Shown piece by piece: positions 46,666 through 55,426 of a DNA stretch of 64,000 nucleotides (positions are counted from its first letter, which is position 1; each line of letters starts with the position of its first letter). A model generated the notes under the pieces. That model did not search any database. It was not told where the DNA came from and saw only the letters and a program-made list of their open reading frames with translations. The DNA is taken from positions 64,493-128,492 of the forward strand of contig JAJFIV010000030.1 in assembly GCA_021774625.1 (NCBI GenBank). Reading direction: 5' to 3'. Source of the stretch: Alphaproteobacteria bacterium. Lineage in GTDB: Bacteria; Pseudomonadota; Alphaproteobacteria; Sphingomonadales; JAKSBY01. The translations under genes and the position numbers were made by a program.

Positions 46666-47973
46666 TTGAAACAGTTTAATGAACTCGGCCTCGCCGAGCC
46701 TATCCTTCGCGTTATTACGGCGGAAGGATACACCAGTCCCACACCCATTCAGGCCCAGGTGATTCCCACCATGCTGGCCGGACGGGACGTTGTCGGCATC
46801 GCGCAGACAGGCACCGGCAAGACCGCCGCCTTTGTGCTGCCGTTGTTGCACCGGATCGCCAATGACCGCACCCGGCCGCAGCCCAAAACCTGCCGGACGC
46901 TGATCCTGGCTCCGACCCGTGAACTTGCGGCGCAGATCGCCGACAGCATCCGCACCTATGGCCGCCTGGTCCGTCATTCAGCAACCGTGGTTGTTGGCGG
47001 CGCGAAGCCGTTCCCGCAAATCAAGGCAATGGCGCGCGGCGTCGATATTATTGTCGCAACGCCTGGCCGGCTGGAAGACCATGTCCGCACCGGCGCCCTG
47101 CGGCTCGATGCGACAACCACCGTGGTGCTGGATGAAGCCGATCAGATGATGGATCTCGGCTTTATGCCGGCCATCCGCCGGATTATGGCGAAGCTGCCAA
47201 AAGGCCGTCAAACGCTCTTGCTGTCGGCGACCATGCCGAAGCAGATCCGGGCGCTAGCCAATGATTTTCTGACCAATCCGGCGGAAATTTCCGTCGCGCC
47301 GCAATCCAGACCCATCGAGCGCATTGACCAGAAAGTGTTTCTGACCGACGGGCCCACCAAGCGCCAGTTGCTAAACGATATCCTGAAAGGCACGGACGCC
47401 CGGCGCACCATTGTTTTTACCCGCACCAAACGCGGCGCCGACAAGGTGAAGACCAATCTCGACAAGGCCGGCCTTTCCGCCGTTGCGATTCATGGCAATA
47501 AAAGCCAGAACCAGCGGGAGAAGGCCCTGGCGGGCTTCCGTTCCGGCCGCACGAAAATTCTGGTCGCCACCGATATCGCCGCGCGCGGTATTGATGTCGA
47601 TGATATCTCGCACGTGATCAATTATGAACTGCCCAATATCCCCGAAGCCTATGTTCACCGCATCGGGCGGACGGCGCGGGCGGGCAAAAGCGGCATCGCG
47701 ATTTCCTTCTGTGATAACACCGAACGCGCCTACCTCAGGGACATCGAGCGGCTGATCGGCAGCGTCATCGTCAAGGAAACCACCGGCGCCGCCAGCGACT
47801 GGTCGCCGGATGCCCGGACCGACGTCAAACCCAAGGGCAATGGCAGGGGCAATGGCGCGGGCCGTAGTGCAAAACCGGGCCAGAAGCGTCATTCCAGCAG
47901 CCACAAACCCTGGCATAAACGCGCCAAAAGGCGGGACCGTACGCAGGGGCAAACGCAGCAGGCCAGCGTTTAA
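46666..47973 (+). CDS. rhlE: DEAD-box RNA helicase (RhlE-like)
   Basis: A 435-residue ATP-dependent RNA helicase with all core motifs: Q-motif region GYTSPTPIQ, motif I AQTGTGKT, PTRELAAQI, motif II DEAD, SAT, and motif VI HRIGRTARAG. A basic, low-complexity tail (NGRGNGAGRSAKPGQKRHSS) follows, as in RhlE proteins that act on rRNA and mRNA. The start appears to be the TTG at 46666, since the Q-motif region begins soon after and no in-frame ATG is near. The 285 bp upstream hold no gene I can support. Confidence 0.9.
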   Translation: MKQFNELGLAEPILRVITAEGYTSPTPIQAQVIPTMLAGRDVVGIAQTGTGKTAAFVLPLLHRIANDRTRPQPKTCRTLILAPTRELAAQIADSIRTYGRLVRHSATVVVGGAKPFPQIKAMARGVDIIVATPGRLEDHVRTGALRLDATTTVVLDEADQMMDLGFMPAIRRIMAKLPKGRQTLLLSATMPKQIRALANDFLTNPAEISVAPQSRPIERIDQKVFLTDGPTKRQLLNDILKGTDARRTIVFTRTKRGADKVKTNLDKAGLSAVAIHGNKSQNQREKALAGFRSGRTKILVATDIAARGIDVDDISHVINYELPNIPEAYVHRIGRTARAGKSGIAISFCDNTERAYLRDIERLIGSVIVKETTGAASDWSPDARTDVKPKGNGRGNGAGRSAKPGQKRHSSSHKPWHKRAKRRDRTQGQTQQASV

Positions 47974-48335
47974 TCGACGATTTGGATCGTACTCCACTGC
48001 TGACGGCTGACGATATCGGACAGCCGGGCAAAAGCATCGCCCATGGCCGCATCCCCGGGGAAGTCCGCGCGGCTGTGGCCGTGCTGTGACAGGGGTTCGA
48101 TGCGGAACAGGATCAGTTCGGCCTCATTCCCGGGGCCAACCTCCCGCACCATGCGCGACATGATAACCTCGCTTTCCATATTCAGGCCCTGATCGGCCAG
48201 AAACCGAAGGGTGCGGGCGGCCTCGCCCGACGGGTCCGCCTGACTGTAAGCCCAGGTGTTATGGACATAACGTCCCTGGAATTCTGTCGGACAGGAACAT
48301 TGCCCTAAAGGTAAATCGGGTTTCGCCCTCAGCAA
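47970..48335 (-). CDS. Small conserved-looking protein with displaced 5' end
   Basis: Unrecognised family. The frame encodes ...EFQGRYVHNTWAYSQADPSG, then a charged helical region and ends WSTIQIVD. The first 18 residues (MLRAKPDLPLGQCSCPT) come from DNA that lies beyond a 13-bp direct repeat and look foreign. The same repeat occurs at 50953-50965, where the frame reads AYTVEFQG, so removing the intervening 2.7 kb would rebuild AYTVEFQGRYVHNTWAY. The gene was therefore probably split by an insertion, and the present start is accidental. It overlaps the rhlE stop by 4 bp. Confidence 0.55.
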   Translation of the reverse strand: MLRAKPDLPLGQCSCPTEFQGRYVHNTWAYSQADPSGEAARTLRFLADQGLNMESEVIMSRMVREVGPGNEAELILFRIEPLSQHGHSRADFPGDAAMGDAFARLSDIVSRQQWSTIQIVD

Positions 48336-48452
48336 GGTGGGTAGATATTTGATGCAACTATTTATTGTAATAATTCGTATAAATATTATTGCATCAATTG
48401 TTAGTTAATGAATAGGATGGGCAGTGAAGGCAAAGGGGCTTGGAGAAACAGT

Positions 48453-50897
48453 ATGTTGAGAAATTTTGTTGTTATCGCTTTGCGCAATTTGATGAAGAAC
48501 AAGTTGTTTTCTCTCATTAATATTGGTGGGTTAGCCTTAGGACTAACAGTTTTTCTCTTCACGAATATCCTCGCCAATTATGAACGCGAATATGATTCGT
48601 TCTTTGAAAAGTCGGACCGGATCTTTATGCCGACAATTCACTTCGCCCCGGGATGGTCGGCAAACATGCGCACTGCGCCTTTCGTGCCGACGGCAATGGG
48701 CCCACTGATGGGCGAATTTCCAGGGGTGGAACAGGTCGCGCGAGGGCTCGAGCGCCCCTTTATCGCCCGGATTGATGACAGGAAATTTCAACAGAAAATC
48801 CGCTTTGTCGATGAAGGATTTTTTGAGATTTTCGATCTTGAGTTTGTTGCGGGCGATCCCAACACGATGCTTGGCACCCCTAACTCTCTAATCATCAGCG
48901 ATAGGATGGCTGAGAAGTATTTTGGAGAGGCAGACCCTCTACATAAGATTATTACTGTAGACGGCCAGCATGACATGCAGGTCTCGGGTATTTTCCAGAG
49001 CTTGCCGGAAAACAGCCATTTTAGGAATTCCTGGGTGGTCGAATCCCCGTTGGATATGATTGCGTCGATGGAGGCCATTTCGCAGCTGAACGGAGAGGAT
49101 AAGATTGGTAACTGGGAAGAAATCGATCCTAAGAATATGACCTATGTTCTTCTTAAGGAAGGGGTCGCTCCGGCGGATCTGAATAATAGTCTTGAAGAAC
49201 TAAGATTAGCTCATATGCCCGAAGAACTGCGCGAATTGATCAGTAAATTCACCCTGATCCATGTTTCCAGGTTTAATACCTATATCGAGGACGCTATGGG
49301 CATTCCCGTTTACGGGGTGATTCAGGCGATCGGGTTGTTGATCCTGATAATGGCCATATTCAATTATACCAACCTCACAACTGCCCAAGCCATGACCCGG
49401 TCGCGCGAAGTCGGTATACGCAAAGTCTTGGGTGCGGACAGAAAGAGCTTATTTGTCCAGTTCACGATGGAGTCATTCATTCTTACTTTCATCGCGGCGT
49501 TTCTGTCGATCGCCATTCTTGAATTTGTGTTGCCGTTCCTAAACGACATCATTCACCGCAATGTTCGCTTTGACATTTTTGGCAACCCAGGCGCGGCGAC
49601 CTTTTACTTCGGCACCATATTCCTTACCGGATTATTGAGTGCTGCATATCCGTCTACGGTGCTTGCACGCATGAATATCAGCCAAGTGCTGTCCGCTTCC
49701 ATGCGGTTTGGCAAGGCGACTGTTTGGCTGCGCAACCTGATGCTTGGCGTACAATTCACGTTCGCGATTGTGTTGACGACTATTGTTTTCATCATAAGTG
49801 CTCAGAGCAATATGGTCAAGGAAGCCACAAATTCTTTCGATCGTCAGCACATTGTCAATTTGTTTGATGTCCGACCGGAAATGTTATCTTCGTACGACGT
49901 GTTAATTAACGAATTGAACGCAATTTCCAGCGTTATAGCCGCTTCAGGCGAAAGTATCGTCCCGTTTGAGGGTACGCAGTTCTTACTGGATATGGCTACA
50001 ACACGTCAACCAGAGGACAGGGTCCAAACAAATTTCTATTTTGTCGATGAGCACTTCATGGATGTATTCGAAGTGCCGCTTCTTGAGGGCCGAAGCCTGA
50101 TGCGAAGCCGCCGCGATCTGGTTGAAGAATGGGACGAAGGTGATGACGCTCCTGCCACAATCAACATCCTTATCAACGAAATGGCCGTGCAGCAGTTTGG
50201 CTGGGTGTCGCCGCAAGAAGCGATCGGAAAACACATCTTCCAGATGTCGTCTAGTCCAGACTCAACCGCTTATACCATTGTTGGCGTGGTCGAAGATCGC
50301 GATTTGATTGGTCCGTCAGGCAGGCTTGCTCCGGCTGTATTCGAATTGCGACCAGGCTTCTTCAGCAGGGTATCGATCAGGATCGCAAATGGTGAAGTGA
50401 GTGAAACGCTCTCATCAATTGAGGAAGTCTGGAATCGAGTTTACCCGGCTTACCCATTGGTCCAAAACTCTTTGGAAGAACAGGTCACAAAAAGCTTCTC
50501 GTTATTTAATAACATCAGTTTGGCGCTAACAGGCCTTGCAATAATCGCGATTATCTTGGCTGGTCTCGGATTGTTCGGCCTCACCGTTTTCATGACGGAA
50601 AAGCGTACAAAGGAAATCGGTTTGCGCAAAGTATTCGGGGCTAGCATCCCCGTTATAGTTCGATTGCTGTTGTGGCAGTTTTTAAAACCGGTAATGGTTG
50701 CTATTGTATTTGGATTACCACTGGCATGGTGGCTCGCTCAGTTCTACCTTGAATTCTTCGGTAATCGCGTGACTTTGACCGCCGCGATCTTTATCGGAGC
50801 GGCCGTTTTGAACCTAGGAATTGCATGGGTTACGGTGGCGATCCACGCGGTTCAGGCAGCCCTGCCAAACCCAATTCACGCACTTCGCTATGAATAG
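48453..50897 (+). CDS. Large two-module FtsX/MacB-type ABC permease
   Basis: An 814-residue permease made of two tandem MacB_PCD-FtsX modules. Module 1 has the N-terminal helix FSLINIGGLALGLTVFLFTN and the FtsX segment TTAQAMTRSREVGIRKVLGA; module 2 ends with FGLTVFMTEKRTKEIGLRKV and NPIHALRYE. The start at 48453 follows GGAG. No ATPase or adaptor is adjacent, so it must pair with subunits made elsewhere. Codon use and base composition differ from flanking genes, and it sits inside a direct-repeat-bounded segment, so it is probably acquired. Such large permeases are common in Bacteroidetes and Acidobacteria. Confidence 0.88.
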   Translation: MLRNFVVIALRNLMKNKLFSLINIGGLALGLTVFLFTNILANYEREYDSFFEKSDRIFMPTIHFAPGWSANMRTAPFVPTAMGPLMGEFPGVEQVARGLERPFIARIDDRKFQQKIRFVDEGFFEIFDLEFVAGDPNTMLGTPNSLIISDRMAEKYFGEADPLHKIITVDGQHDMQVSGIFQSLPENSHFRNSWVVESPLDMIASMEAISQLNGEDKIGNWEEIDPKNMTYVLLKEGVAPADLNNSLEELRLAHMPEELRELISKFTLIHVSRFNTYIEDAMGIPVYGVIQAIGLLILIMAIFNYTNLTTAQAMTRSREVGIRKVLGADRKSLFVQFTMESFILTFIAAFLSIAILEFVLPFLNDIIHRNVRFDIFGNPGAATFYFGTIFLTGLLSAAYPSTVLARMNISQVLSASMRFGKATVWLRNLMLGVQFTFAIVLTTIVFIISAQSNMVKEATNSFDRQHIVNLFDVRPEMLSSYDVLINELNAISSVIAASGESIVPFEGTQFLLDMATTRQPEDRVQTNFYFVDEHFMDVFEVPLLEGRSLMRSRRDLVEEWDEGDDAPATINILINEMAVQQFGWVSPQEAIGKHIFQMSSSPDSTAYTIVGVVEDRDLIGPSGRLAPAVFELRPGFFSRVSIRIANGEVSETLSSIEEVWNRVYPAYPLVQNSLEEQVTKSFSLFNNISLALTGLAIIAIILAGLGLFGLTVFMTEKRTKEIGLRKVFGASIPVIVRLLLWQFLKPVMVAIVFGLPLAWWLAQFYLEFFGNRVTLTAAIFIGAAVLNLGIAWVTVAIHAVQAALPNPIHALRYE

Positions 50898-50911
50898 ATT
50901 AAGCGGACGCA

Positions 50912-50949
50912 ATACTTAATTATGCATCTGACATGCGCCAATTAAGTAT
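50912..50949. terminator. AT-rich hairpin downstream of FtsX-type permease
   Basis: ATACTTAATT (50912-50921) pairs perfectly with AATTAAGTAT (50940-50949), with an inner GCAT/ATGC pair. It begins 14 bp after the permease stop and ends just before the right 13-bp repeat. There is no T-run, so it may be an element end rather than a terminator. Confidence 0.4.
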
Positions 50950-50952
50950 GGT

Positions 50953-51063
50953 GTCCCTGGAATTCGACGGTGTAAGCGCGGAATAACTCACTCCGCCGCC
51001 TGGCCACCGGATGCTTCTTTTTCAAAATCGGCGCGAGATATCGCCCCATATAGCGTTTCTTCA
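50953..51063 (-). pseudogene. Separated 5' part of split gene joined to uvrA-tail remnant
   Basis: Reading leftward from about 51046 the frame gives [20 protein letters not shown], a copy of the UvrA C-terminus. After a one-base deletion that removes the uvrA stop it continues ELFRAYTVEFQG up to the 13-bp repeat. Joined to the sequence left of the inserted segment it would run on into RYVHNTWAY. Whether a real gene once began inside or after the uvrA remnant cannot be told. Confidence 0.45.
50987..51063 (-). repeat. Degenerate copy 1 of uvrA 3' end
   Basis: Aligns by hand with 52401-52478 over 77 positions with about 9 substitutions and one 1-bp gap. The gap turns the AKAAE-stop end of UvrA into a frame that reads through. 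The block begins, on the minus strand, with TGAAGAAA, whose TGA is the stop codon of the RelE-type toxin gene. Confidence 0.8.
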
Positions 51064-51327
51064 TTTATAGACTTGGCTGCGGTGGGCGATGCGGATGACA
51101 AAGACGGTAACGATGTCATCATTAATTTTCACGCTGACCCGGTAGTCGTCTATGCGGTAGCGCCAGAACCCTGTCCATTCACCGGCAAGCGGGCCGCCAA
51201 ATGCGCGGGGGTCACCCGATTCCACAAGCCGCTTTTCCAGCAAGGTGACAATCCTCCGGGCCTGTGTCCGGTCAAGCTTCATCAACGCCTTATAGGCGCG
51301 GCGCTCAAATTCAATCGTCCAGGCCAA
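51061..51327 (-). CDS. RelE/ParE-family toxin
   Basis: An 88-residue toxin of the RelE/ParE fold: MAWTIEFERRAYKALMKLD, then GDPRAFGGPLAGEWTGFWRYRIDDYRV and VIRIAHRSQVY. The conserved WRYRIDDYRV strand and late HR are typical of RelE-type mRNA interferases. Its start overlaps the antitoxin gene by 17 bp. The TGA stop lies within the first bases of the uvrA-tail copy downstream, so the toxin's end was set by the junction. Confidence 0.9.
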   Translation of the reverse strand: MAWTIEFERRAYKALMKLDRTQARRIVTLLEKRLVESGDPRAFGGPLAGEWTGFWRYRIDDYRVSVKINDDIVTVFVIRIAHRSQVYK

Positions 51328-51529
51328 GGGCCTGCTTCACCGTTTCAAGCGGAATGGTATCGCTGGGCGCGAAGTCCTTCATGGTCTCGCGCGCCAGATA
51401 ATAATCCTCAAGGTCTTCTATATATTCCACAATCGCCTGACGGGCATAAAAAGTCTTGGTCCGCCCGGTTTTTCTGGCGAGCTCGGCAAGGCGCTGTTCA
51501 AGTTCGACAGGCAAACGAATAGCCAGCAT
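51311..51529 (-). CDS. Ribbon-helix-helix antitoxin (RelB-like)
   Basis: A 72-residue antitoxin. The N-terminal ribbon-helix-helix MLAIRLPVELEQRLAELARK with FYARQAIVEYIEDLEDYYLA binds DNA; the C-terminal part (TIPLETVKQALGLDD) should wrap the toxin. It precedes and overlaps the RelE-type gene, the standard order. GGAG lies just before the ATG. A palindromic operator lies upstream at 51552-51567. Confidence 0.88.
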   Translation of the reverse strand: MLAIRLPVELEQRLAELARKTGRTKTFYARQAIVEYIEDLEDYYLARETMKDFAPSDTIPLETVKQALGLDD

Positions 51530-51551
51530 GTGAGGCTCCAGTGATAAAGTT

Positions 51552-51567
51552 GCTATACGTATATAGC
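51552..51567 (-). promoter_or_regulatory. Operator of the RelE-type toxin-antitoxin module
   Basis: GCTATACGTATATAGC has perfect 6-bp arms (GCTATA/TATAGC) around CGTA, 23 bp before the antitoxin start. It overlaps a likely -10 region on the minus strand (TATATA, with TTGGAT about 18 bp upstream). The ribbon-helix-helix antitoxin would be expected to bind here and repress the operon. Confidence 0.55.
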
Positions 51568-51617
51568 ATAAATTGGATTAAATATCCAAGTTTATCGGTT
51601 GTTATTGGGAGCTACGA

Positions 51618-51669
51618 TCACTCCGTTGCCTTTGCCACCGCATTTTTTCTTCAAAATCGGCGCTATATA
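51618..51669 (-). repeat. Degenerate copy 2 of uvrA 3' end
   Basis: Matches the uvrA end from its stop region inward: TCACTCCG, then GCC-rich bases, and TTTTTTCTTCAAAATCGGCG intact. About 45 positions align with a few changes and a 2-bp gap. On the minus strand it begins within about 4-10 bp of the HicB stop codon and ends before the RelE-module promoter. Confidence 0.75.
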
Positions 51670-51672
51670 CAA

Positions 51673-52092
51673 CTAAGCCGCGCTCCGCACTTTCAAATCC
51701 AATGCTTTCCCGGTTGCCAGTAACGCACGTTCCACTTCGCCGATATGGGAGCGGTGGTTGAGGTCGATGAGGCGGCGCACGGCGCGCTGGTCGCATTGCA
51801 GGCGGTCGGCGAGTGTGGCCTGGGTCATGTTCTGTTTGGCCATGGCGGCGATCAGGGCAAGTTTTGCGGCAAGCAGGATGGGAACGCTGATGGTCCGCCC
51901 GGAGGCAGATGATTGCGGCCTGGGGACGGCCCTGCCTTCCTTCGCGTAACCGGCGAGTGCGGTGACAAGGACATCGAGGGCATCTTCCGCATAATTGTTC
52001 GCCGGGGCGCTGGTCATGGCTTCCGGTACATCGGGAAAGGTAATGACACACTCGTCACCATAGCGTTTCAAATCGTAGCGATAATTCAACAT
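51673..52092 (-). CDS. hicB: HicB family antitoxin
   Basis: A 139-residue antitoxin with the N-terminal degenerate RNase H-like HicB fold (YRYDLKRYGDECVITFPDVPEAMT) and a C-terminal helix-turn-helix (NMTQATLADRLQCDQRAVRRLIDL) of the XRE type. It lies 12 bp after hicA, the usual HicA-then-HicB order. It should neutralise HicA and repress the tandem promoters at 52323-52384. Confidence 0.92.
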   Translation of the reverse strand: MLNYRYDLKRYGDECVITFPDVPEAMTSAPANNYAEDALDVLVTALAGYAKEGRAVPRPQSSASGRTISVPILLAAKLALIAAMAKQNMTQATLADRLQCDQRAVRRLIDLNHRSHIGEVERALLATGKALDLKVRSAA

Positions 52093-52104
52093 GCTCTATG
52101 CCTT

Positions 52105-52317
52105 TCAAATCTTCTTTCTATCGACGCCCAGATGCTTGCACATGGCCTTCAAGAGCCCTTCGCCGATTTCGGTTCGCGGGTTTTTCATGGTGGTGAATTT
52201 ATCACCGTAATAGAGTCTGCCATGCGAGCCTTTACCATGCTCGGCATCGTAATAAACCTGAATGCCTTCGGCCTTTCCGTGCCTCTTCAGCCTCTTGATC
52301 AGTTCTTTGCCGTTCAT
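52105..52317 (-). CDS. hicA: HicA family mRNA interferase toxin
   Basis: A 70-residue toxin with a double-stranded-RNA-binding-like fold. It starts MNGKELIKRLKRHG and carries the catalytic histidine in GKGSHGRLYY (H32). HicA cleaves mRNA and tmRNA. It is the first gene of the module and is transcribed leftward, away from the end of uvrA, from two near-identical promoters. Confidence 0.92.
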   Translation of the reverse strand: MNGKELIKRLKRHGKAEGIQVYYDAEHGKGSHGRLYYGDKFTTMKNPRTEIGEGLLKAMCKHLGVDRKKI

Positions 52318-52322
52318 GTCGG

Positions 52323-52384
52323 AATATAGGACATATACGTCCTTATTGCAAGCGATTAATAGGACATATGTGTCCTGTCTGCAA
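52323..52384 (-). promoter_or_regulatory. Tandem hicAB promoters with operators in both spacers
   Basis: On the minus strand two promoters follow each other. The first has TTGCAG (52379-52384), a 17-bp spacer and TATTAA (52356-52361). The second has TTGCAA (52346-52351), a 17-bp spacer and TATATT (52323-52328). Each spacer holds a palindrome, AGGACATATGTGTCCT (52361-52376) and AGGACATATACGTCCT (52328-52343) on the plus strand. The operators are 33 bp apart, about three helical turns, so HicB could bind both on one DNA face. Confidence 0.7.
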
Positions 52385-52401
52385 ATGTATGCATGGGGAA
52401 C

Positions 52402-55281
52402 TCACTCCGCCGCCTTGGCCACCGGGTGTTTTTTCTTCAAAATCGGCGCGAGATACTGCCCCGTGTAGCTTTTCTTCACTTTGGCCACATCCTCCGGTGT
52501 TCCGGTGGCGACGATCATTCCGCCTTTGTCGCCGCCTTCCGGGCCTAAATCGATGATCCAGTCGGCGGTTTTGATGACCTCCAGATTGTGTTCGATGACC
52601 ACCACCGTGTTGCCGGTGTCGACGAGGGCGTGGAGGACTTCCAGAAGTTTTTTGACGTCCTCGAAATGGAGGCCGGTGGTGGGCTCGTCCAGGATATAGA
52701 GGGTTTTGCCGGTGGCGCGTTTGGAAAGTTCCTTGGCGAGCTTGACGCGCTGGGCTTCGCCGCCGGAAAGCGTCGTGGCGGATTGCCCGACATGAATATA
52801 TCCAAGCCCGACTTTTTTCAGCATTTCCATCCTGTCGCGCACCGATGGGACCGCCTTGAAGAATTTCGCGGCTTCCTCGACAGTCATATCGAGCACATCG
52901 GCGATGGATTTATCCTTGAATTTGATCTCCAGGGTTTCCCGGTTATAGCGCTTGCCCTTGCACTGGTCGCACTGGACATAGACGTCGGGCAGGAAATGCA
53001 TTTCGATCTTGATCAGGCCGTCGCCCTGACAGGCCTCACAGCGGCCGCCCTTCACATTGAAGGAAAAACGCCCCGGCTTGTAGCCCCGCGCCTTGGCTTC
53101 CGGCAGGCCGGCGAACCAGTCGCGGATCGGCGTAAAGGCGCCGGTATAGGTGGCGGGGTTGGAACGCGGCGTGCGGCCGATGGGCGACTGGTCGATATCG
53201 ATGATTTTGTCGAGATATTCCAGGCCCTGCAAATCGTCATGATCGCCGGGCAGGGTACGGGAATTCATCAGCCGCTTTGCTGCCGCCTTATAGAGCGTGT
53301 CGATGGTCAGGGTGGACTTGCCGGAACCGGAGACGCCGGTGATGCAGGTGAGCGTGCCAAGGGGGAGGCTCGCCGAGACATTCTTCAGGTTGTTGGCCCG
53401 CGCGCCGGTCAGGGTCAGCAGCCTGCCTTTCTTACCGGGCCGCCGTTCACCCGGCACCGGAATCCAGCGCGCGCCGGTGAGATACTGGCCGGTCAGGCTT
53501 TTCTCTGACGCCATGACGTCCGCGGGCGTGCCTTCGGCGACCACTTCGCCGCCATGAATACCCGCCCGCGGGCCCATATCGATGACATGATCGGCGGTGC
53601 GCACCGCATCCTCGTCATGTTCCACCACCAGCACCGTATTGCCGAGATCGCGCAGGCCCTTGAGCGTTTCCAGAAGCCGGTTATTGTCCCGCTGATGGAG
53701 GCCGATTGAGGGCTCATCCAGCACATACAAAACACCCGTCAGGCCGGAGCCGATTTGCGAGGCGAGCCGGATGCGCTGGCTTTCCCCGCCCGACAGCGTG
53801 CCCGACGCGCGCGCCATGGTAAGATATTCCAGCCCTACATTGTTGAGGAAGCCGAGCCGTTCCTGCACCTCCTTCAACACCCGTTCGGCGATTTCCTTTT
53901 GCTTGGCGTTGAGTCTTTCCGGCAGGGCGTCGAACCACGCGCCGGCTTCCGATATGGAAAGATTGGTGATTTCGCCGATATGTTTGCCGGCTATCTTCAC
54001 CGCCCGTGCCTCGGGCTTTAAACGGTAGCCGGAGCAGGCTTCGCAGGGAGCCGAGGACTGATAGCGGCCCAGTTCCTCCCGCATCCAGGCGGAATCCGTT
54101 TCCTTCCAGCGCCGCTCGATATTGCCGATCACGCCTTCGAATGGCCGCGCGACTTCATAGCGCCGGTGGCCGTCGTCATAGACCATGGTGATCTCTTCTC
54201 CGCCGGTGCCATGCAGGATGACCTGTTGCGCTTTTTCCGGCAGGTCTTCCCACGGCGCGGTGGTGGAGAATTTATAATGCCGGGCCAGGGCATCCAGCGT
54301 CTGTTCATAATAGGGCGACGGGTTTTTCTGTTTCGACCAGGGGGAAAGCGCCCCGTCCCGCAAGGATTTGGATTTGTCCGGCACCACCAGATCGACATCG
54401 AAATAAAGCTTTACGCCGAGCCCATCACAGGTCGGGCAGGCGCCGTGCGGGCTGTTGAAGGAAAACAGCCGGGGTTCAATCTCGGAAATGGTAAAGCCGG
54501 AAACCGGGCAGGCGAAACGTTCGGAAAACATCACCCGGGCTGGCTCGCCCTTGTCATCTTTCTCATCGGCCAGTTCGGCGACGGCCAGTCCCTCGGCGAG
54601 GCGGAGCGCGGTTTCCATACTGTCGGCAAGCCGGGTTTCCAGCCCTTCGCGCACCACCAGCCGGTCCACCACCACATCAATGTCATGCTTGAATTTCTTG
54701 TCAAGGTCGGGGGCGTCCTCAATCTCATAGAACTGCCCGTCCACCTTGATGCGCTGAAAGCCCGCCTTCGCCAGTTCGCGGAATTCCTTCTTATATTCGC
54801 CCTTGCGGCCGCGCACGATGGGGGCCAGCAGATAGAGCCGCGTCCCTTCCTCCATCGCCATCACCCGGTCAACCATTTGCGTGACCGTCTGGCTTTCGAT
54901 GGGGAGGCCGGTGGCGGGGGAATAGGGGATGCCAATGCGCGCCCACAAAAGCCGCATATAGTCGTATATTTCCGTTACCGTGCCGACGGTGGAGCGGGGA
55001 TTGCGGCTGGTGGTTTTCTGTTCGATGGATATGGCCGGGCTCAGACCGTCAATATGGTCCATATCCGGCTTTTGCATCAATTGCAGAAACTGCCGGGCAT
55101 AGGCGGACAGACTCTCCACATAGCGCCGTTGTCCTTCCGCATAAATGGTGTCGAAAGCCAGCGAGGATTTGCCCGAGCCCGAAAGCCCGGTGATCACCAC
55201 CAGCGCATCACGTGGAATATCCACATCCACCGATTTCAGATTATGCTCCCGCGCTCCGCGGACCGAAATGAATTTGTTCAT
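52402..55281 (-). CDS. uvrA: Excinuclease ABC subunit A
   Basis: The damage-sensing ATPase of nucleotide excision repair, 959 residues. It has two ABC modules: Walker [10 protein letters not shown] (about residue 32) and GVSGSGKST (about 650), signatures [12 protein letters not shown] and [12 protein letters not shown], and zinc-binding Cys pairs (CPTCDG, CEACSG, CEACQG, CDQCKG). The C-terminal tail [20 protein letters not shown] is the source of two degenerate copies found further left. The gene is intact. No ssb lies next to it. A DUF4197 gene is divergent upstream. Confidence 0.97.
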   Translation of the reverse strand: MNKFISVRGAREHNLKSVDVDIPRDALVVITGLSGSGKSSLAFDTIYAEGQRRYVESLSAYARQFLQLMQKPDMDHIDGLSPAISIEQKTTSRNPRSTVGTVTEIYDYMRLLWARIGIPYSPATGLPIESQTVTQMVDRVMAMEEGTRLYLLAPIVRGRKGEYKKEFRELAKAGFQRIKVDGQFYEIEDAPDLDKKFKHDIDVVVDRLVVREGLETRLADSMETALRLAEGLAVAELADEKDDKGEPARVMFSERFACPVSGFTISEIEPRLFSFNSPHGACPTCDGLGVKLYFDVDLVVPDKSKSLRDGALSPWSKQKNPSPYYEQTLDALARHYKFSTTAPWEDLPEKAQQVILHGTGGEEITMVYDDGHRRYEVARPFEGVIGNIERRWKETDSAWMREELGRYQSSAPCEACSGYRLKPEARAVKIAGKHIGEITNLSISEAGAWFDALPERLNAKQKEIAERVLKEVQERLGFLNNVGLEYLTMARASGTLSGGESQRIRLASQIGSGLTGVLYVLDEPSIGLHQRDNNRLLETLKGLRDLGNTVLVVEHDEDAVRTADHVIDMGPRAGIHGGEVVAEGTPADVMASEKSLTGQYLTGARWIPVPGERRPGKKGRLLTLTGARANNLKNVSASLPLGTLTCITGVSGSGKSTLTIDTLYKAAAKRLMNSRTLPGDHDDLQGLEYLDKIIDIDQSPIGRTPRSNPATYTGAFTPIRDWFAGLPEAKARGYKPGRFSFNVKGGRCEACQGDGLIKIEMHFLPDVYVQCDQCKGKRYNRETLEIKFKDKSIADVLDMTVEEAAKFFKAVPSVRDRMEMLKKVGLGYIHVGQSATTLSGGEAQRVKLAKELSKRATGKTLYILDEPTTGLHFEDVKKLLEVLHALVDTGNTVVVIEHNLEVIKTADWIIDLGPEGGDKGGMIVATGTPEDVAKVKKSYTGQYLAPILKKKHPVAKAAE

Positions 55282-55426
55282 GGTGTGTTCTTAACTATGC
55301 TTAACCGCCTCGGCAAGTCTTTATATGGCCGCTGCTGACAGGGATGCGGCAGCAGAAAAAAACCTGCCTTGTTCTCGCCGTTTATACTGCTCATACTCCC
55401 ATATGGGGATAGACGGAAGGCTGGCC

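Larger units (their letters stand above)
48272..50965. mobile_element. 2.7-kb inserted segment bounded by 13-bp direct repeats
   Basis: GTCCCTGGAATTC occurs exactly at 48272-48284 and 50953-50965, and the bases outside differ at once. The interval carries one large permease gene whose DNA is more AT-rich than its neighbours (for example the tract at 48358-48410). A 9-bp inverted repeat (TTGATGCAA/TTGCATCAA, 48349-48397) lies near the left end and a hairpin (50912-50949) near the right end. There is no transposase and no clear terminal inverted repeat. The direct repeat looks like a target-site duplication. Confidence 0.55.

Noticed and set aside
48408-48452. Earlier ATG for the FtsX-type permease
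   Set aside because: The ATG at 48453 has GGAG at good spacing and begins the typical N-terminus (MLRNF); the earlier codons do not look like the family.
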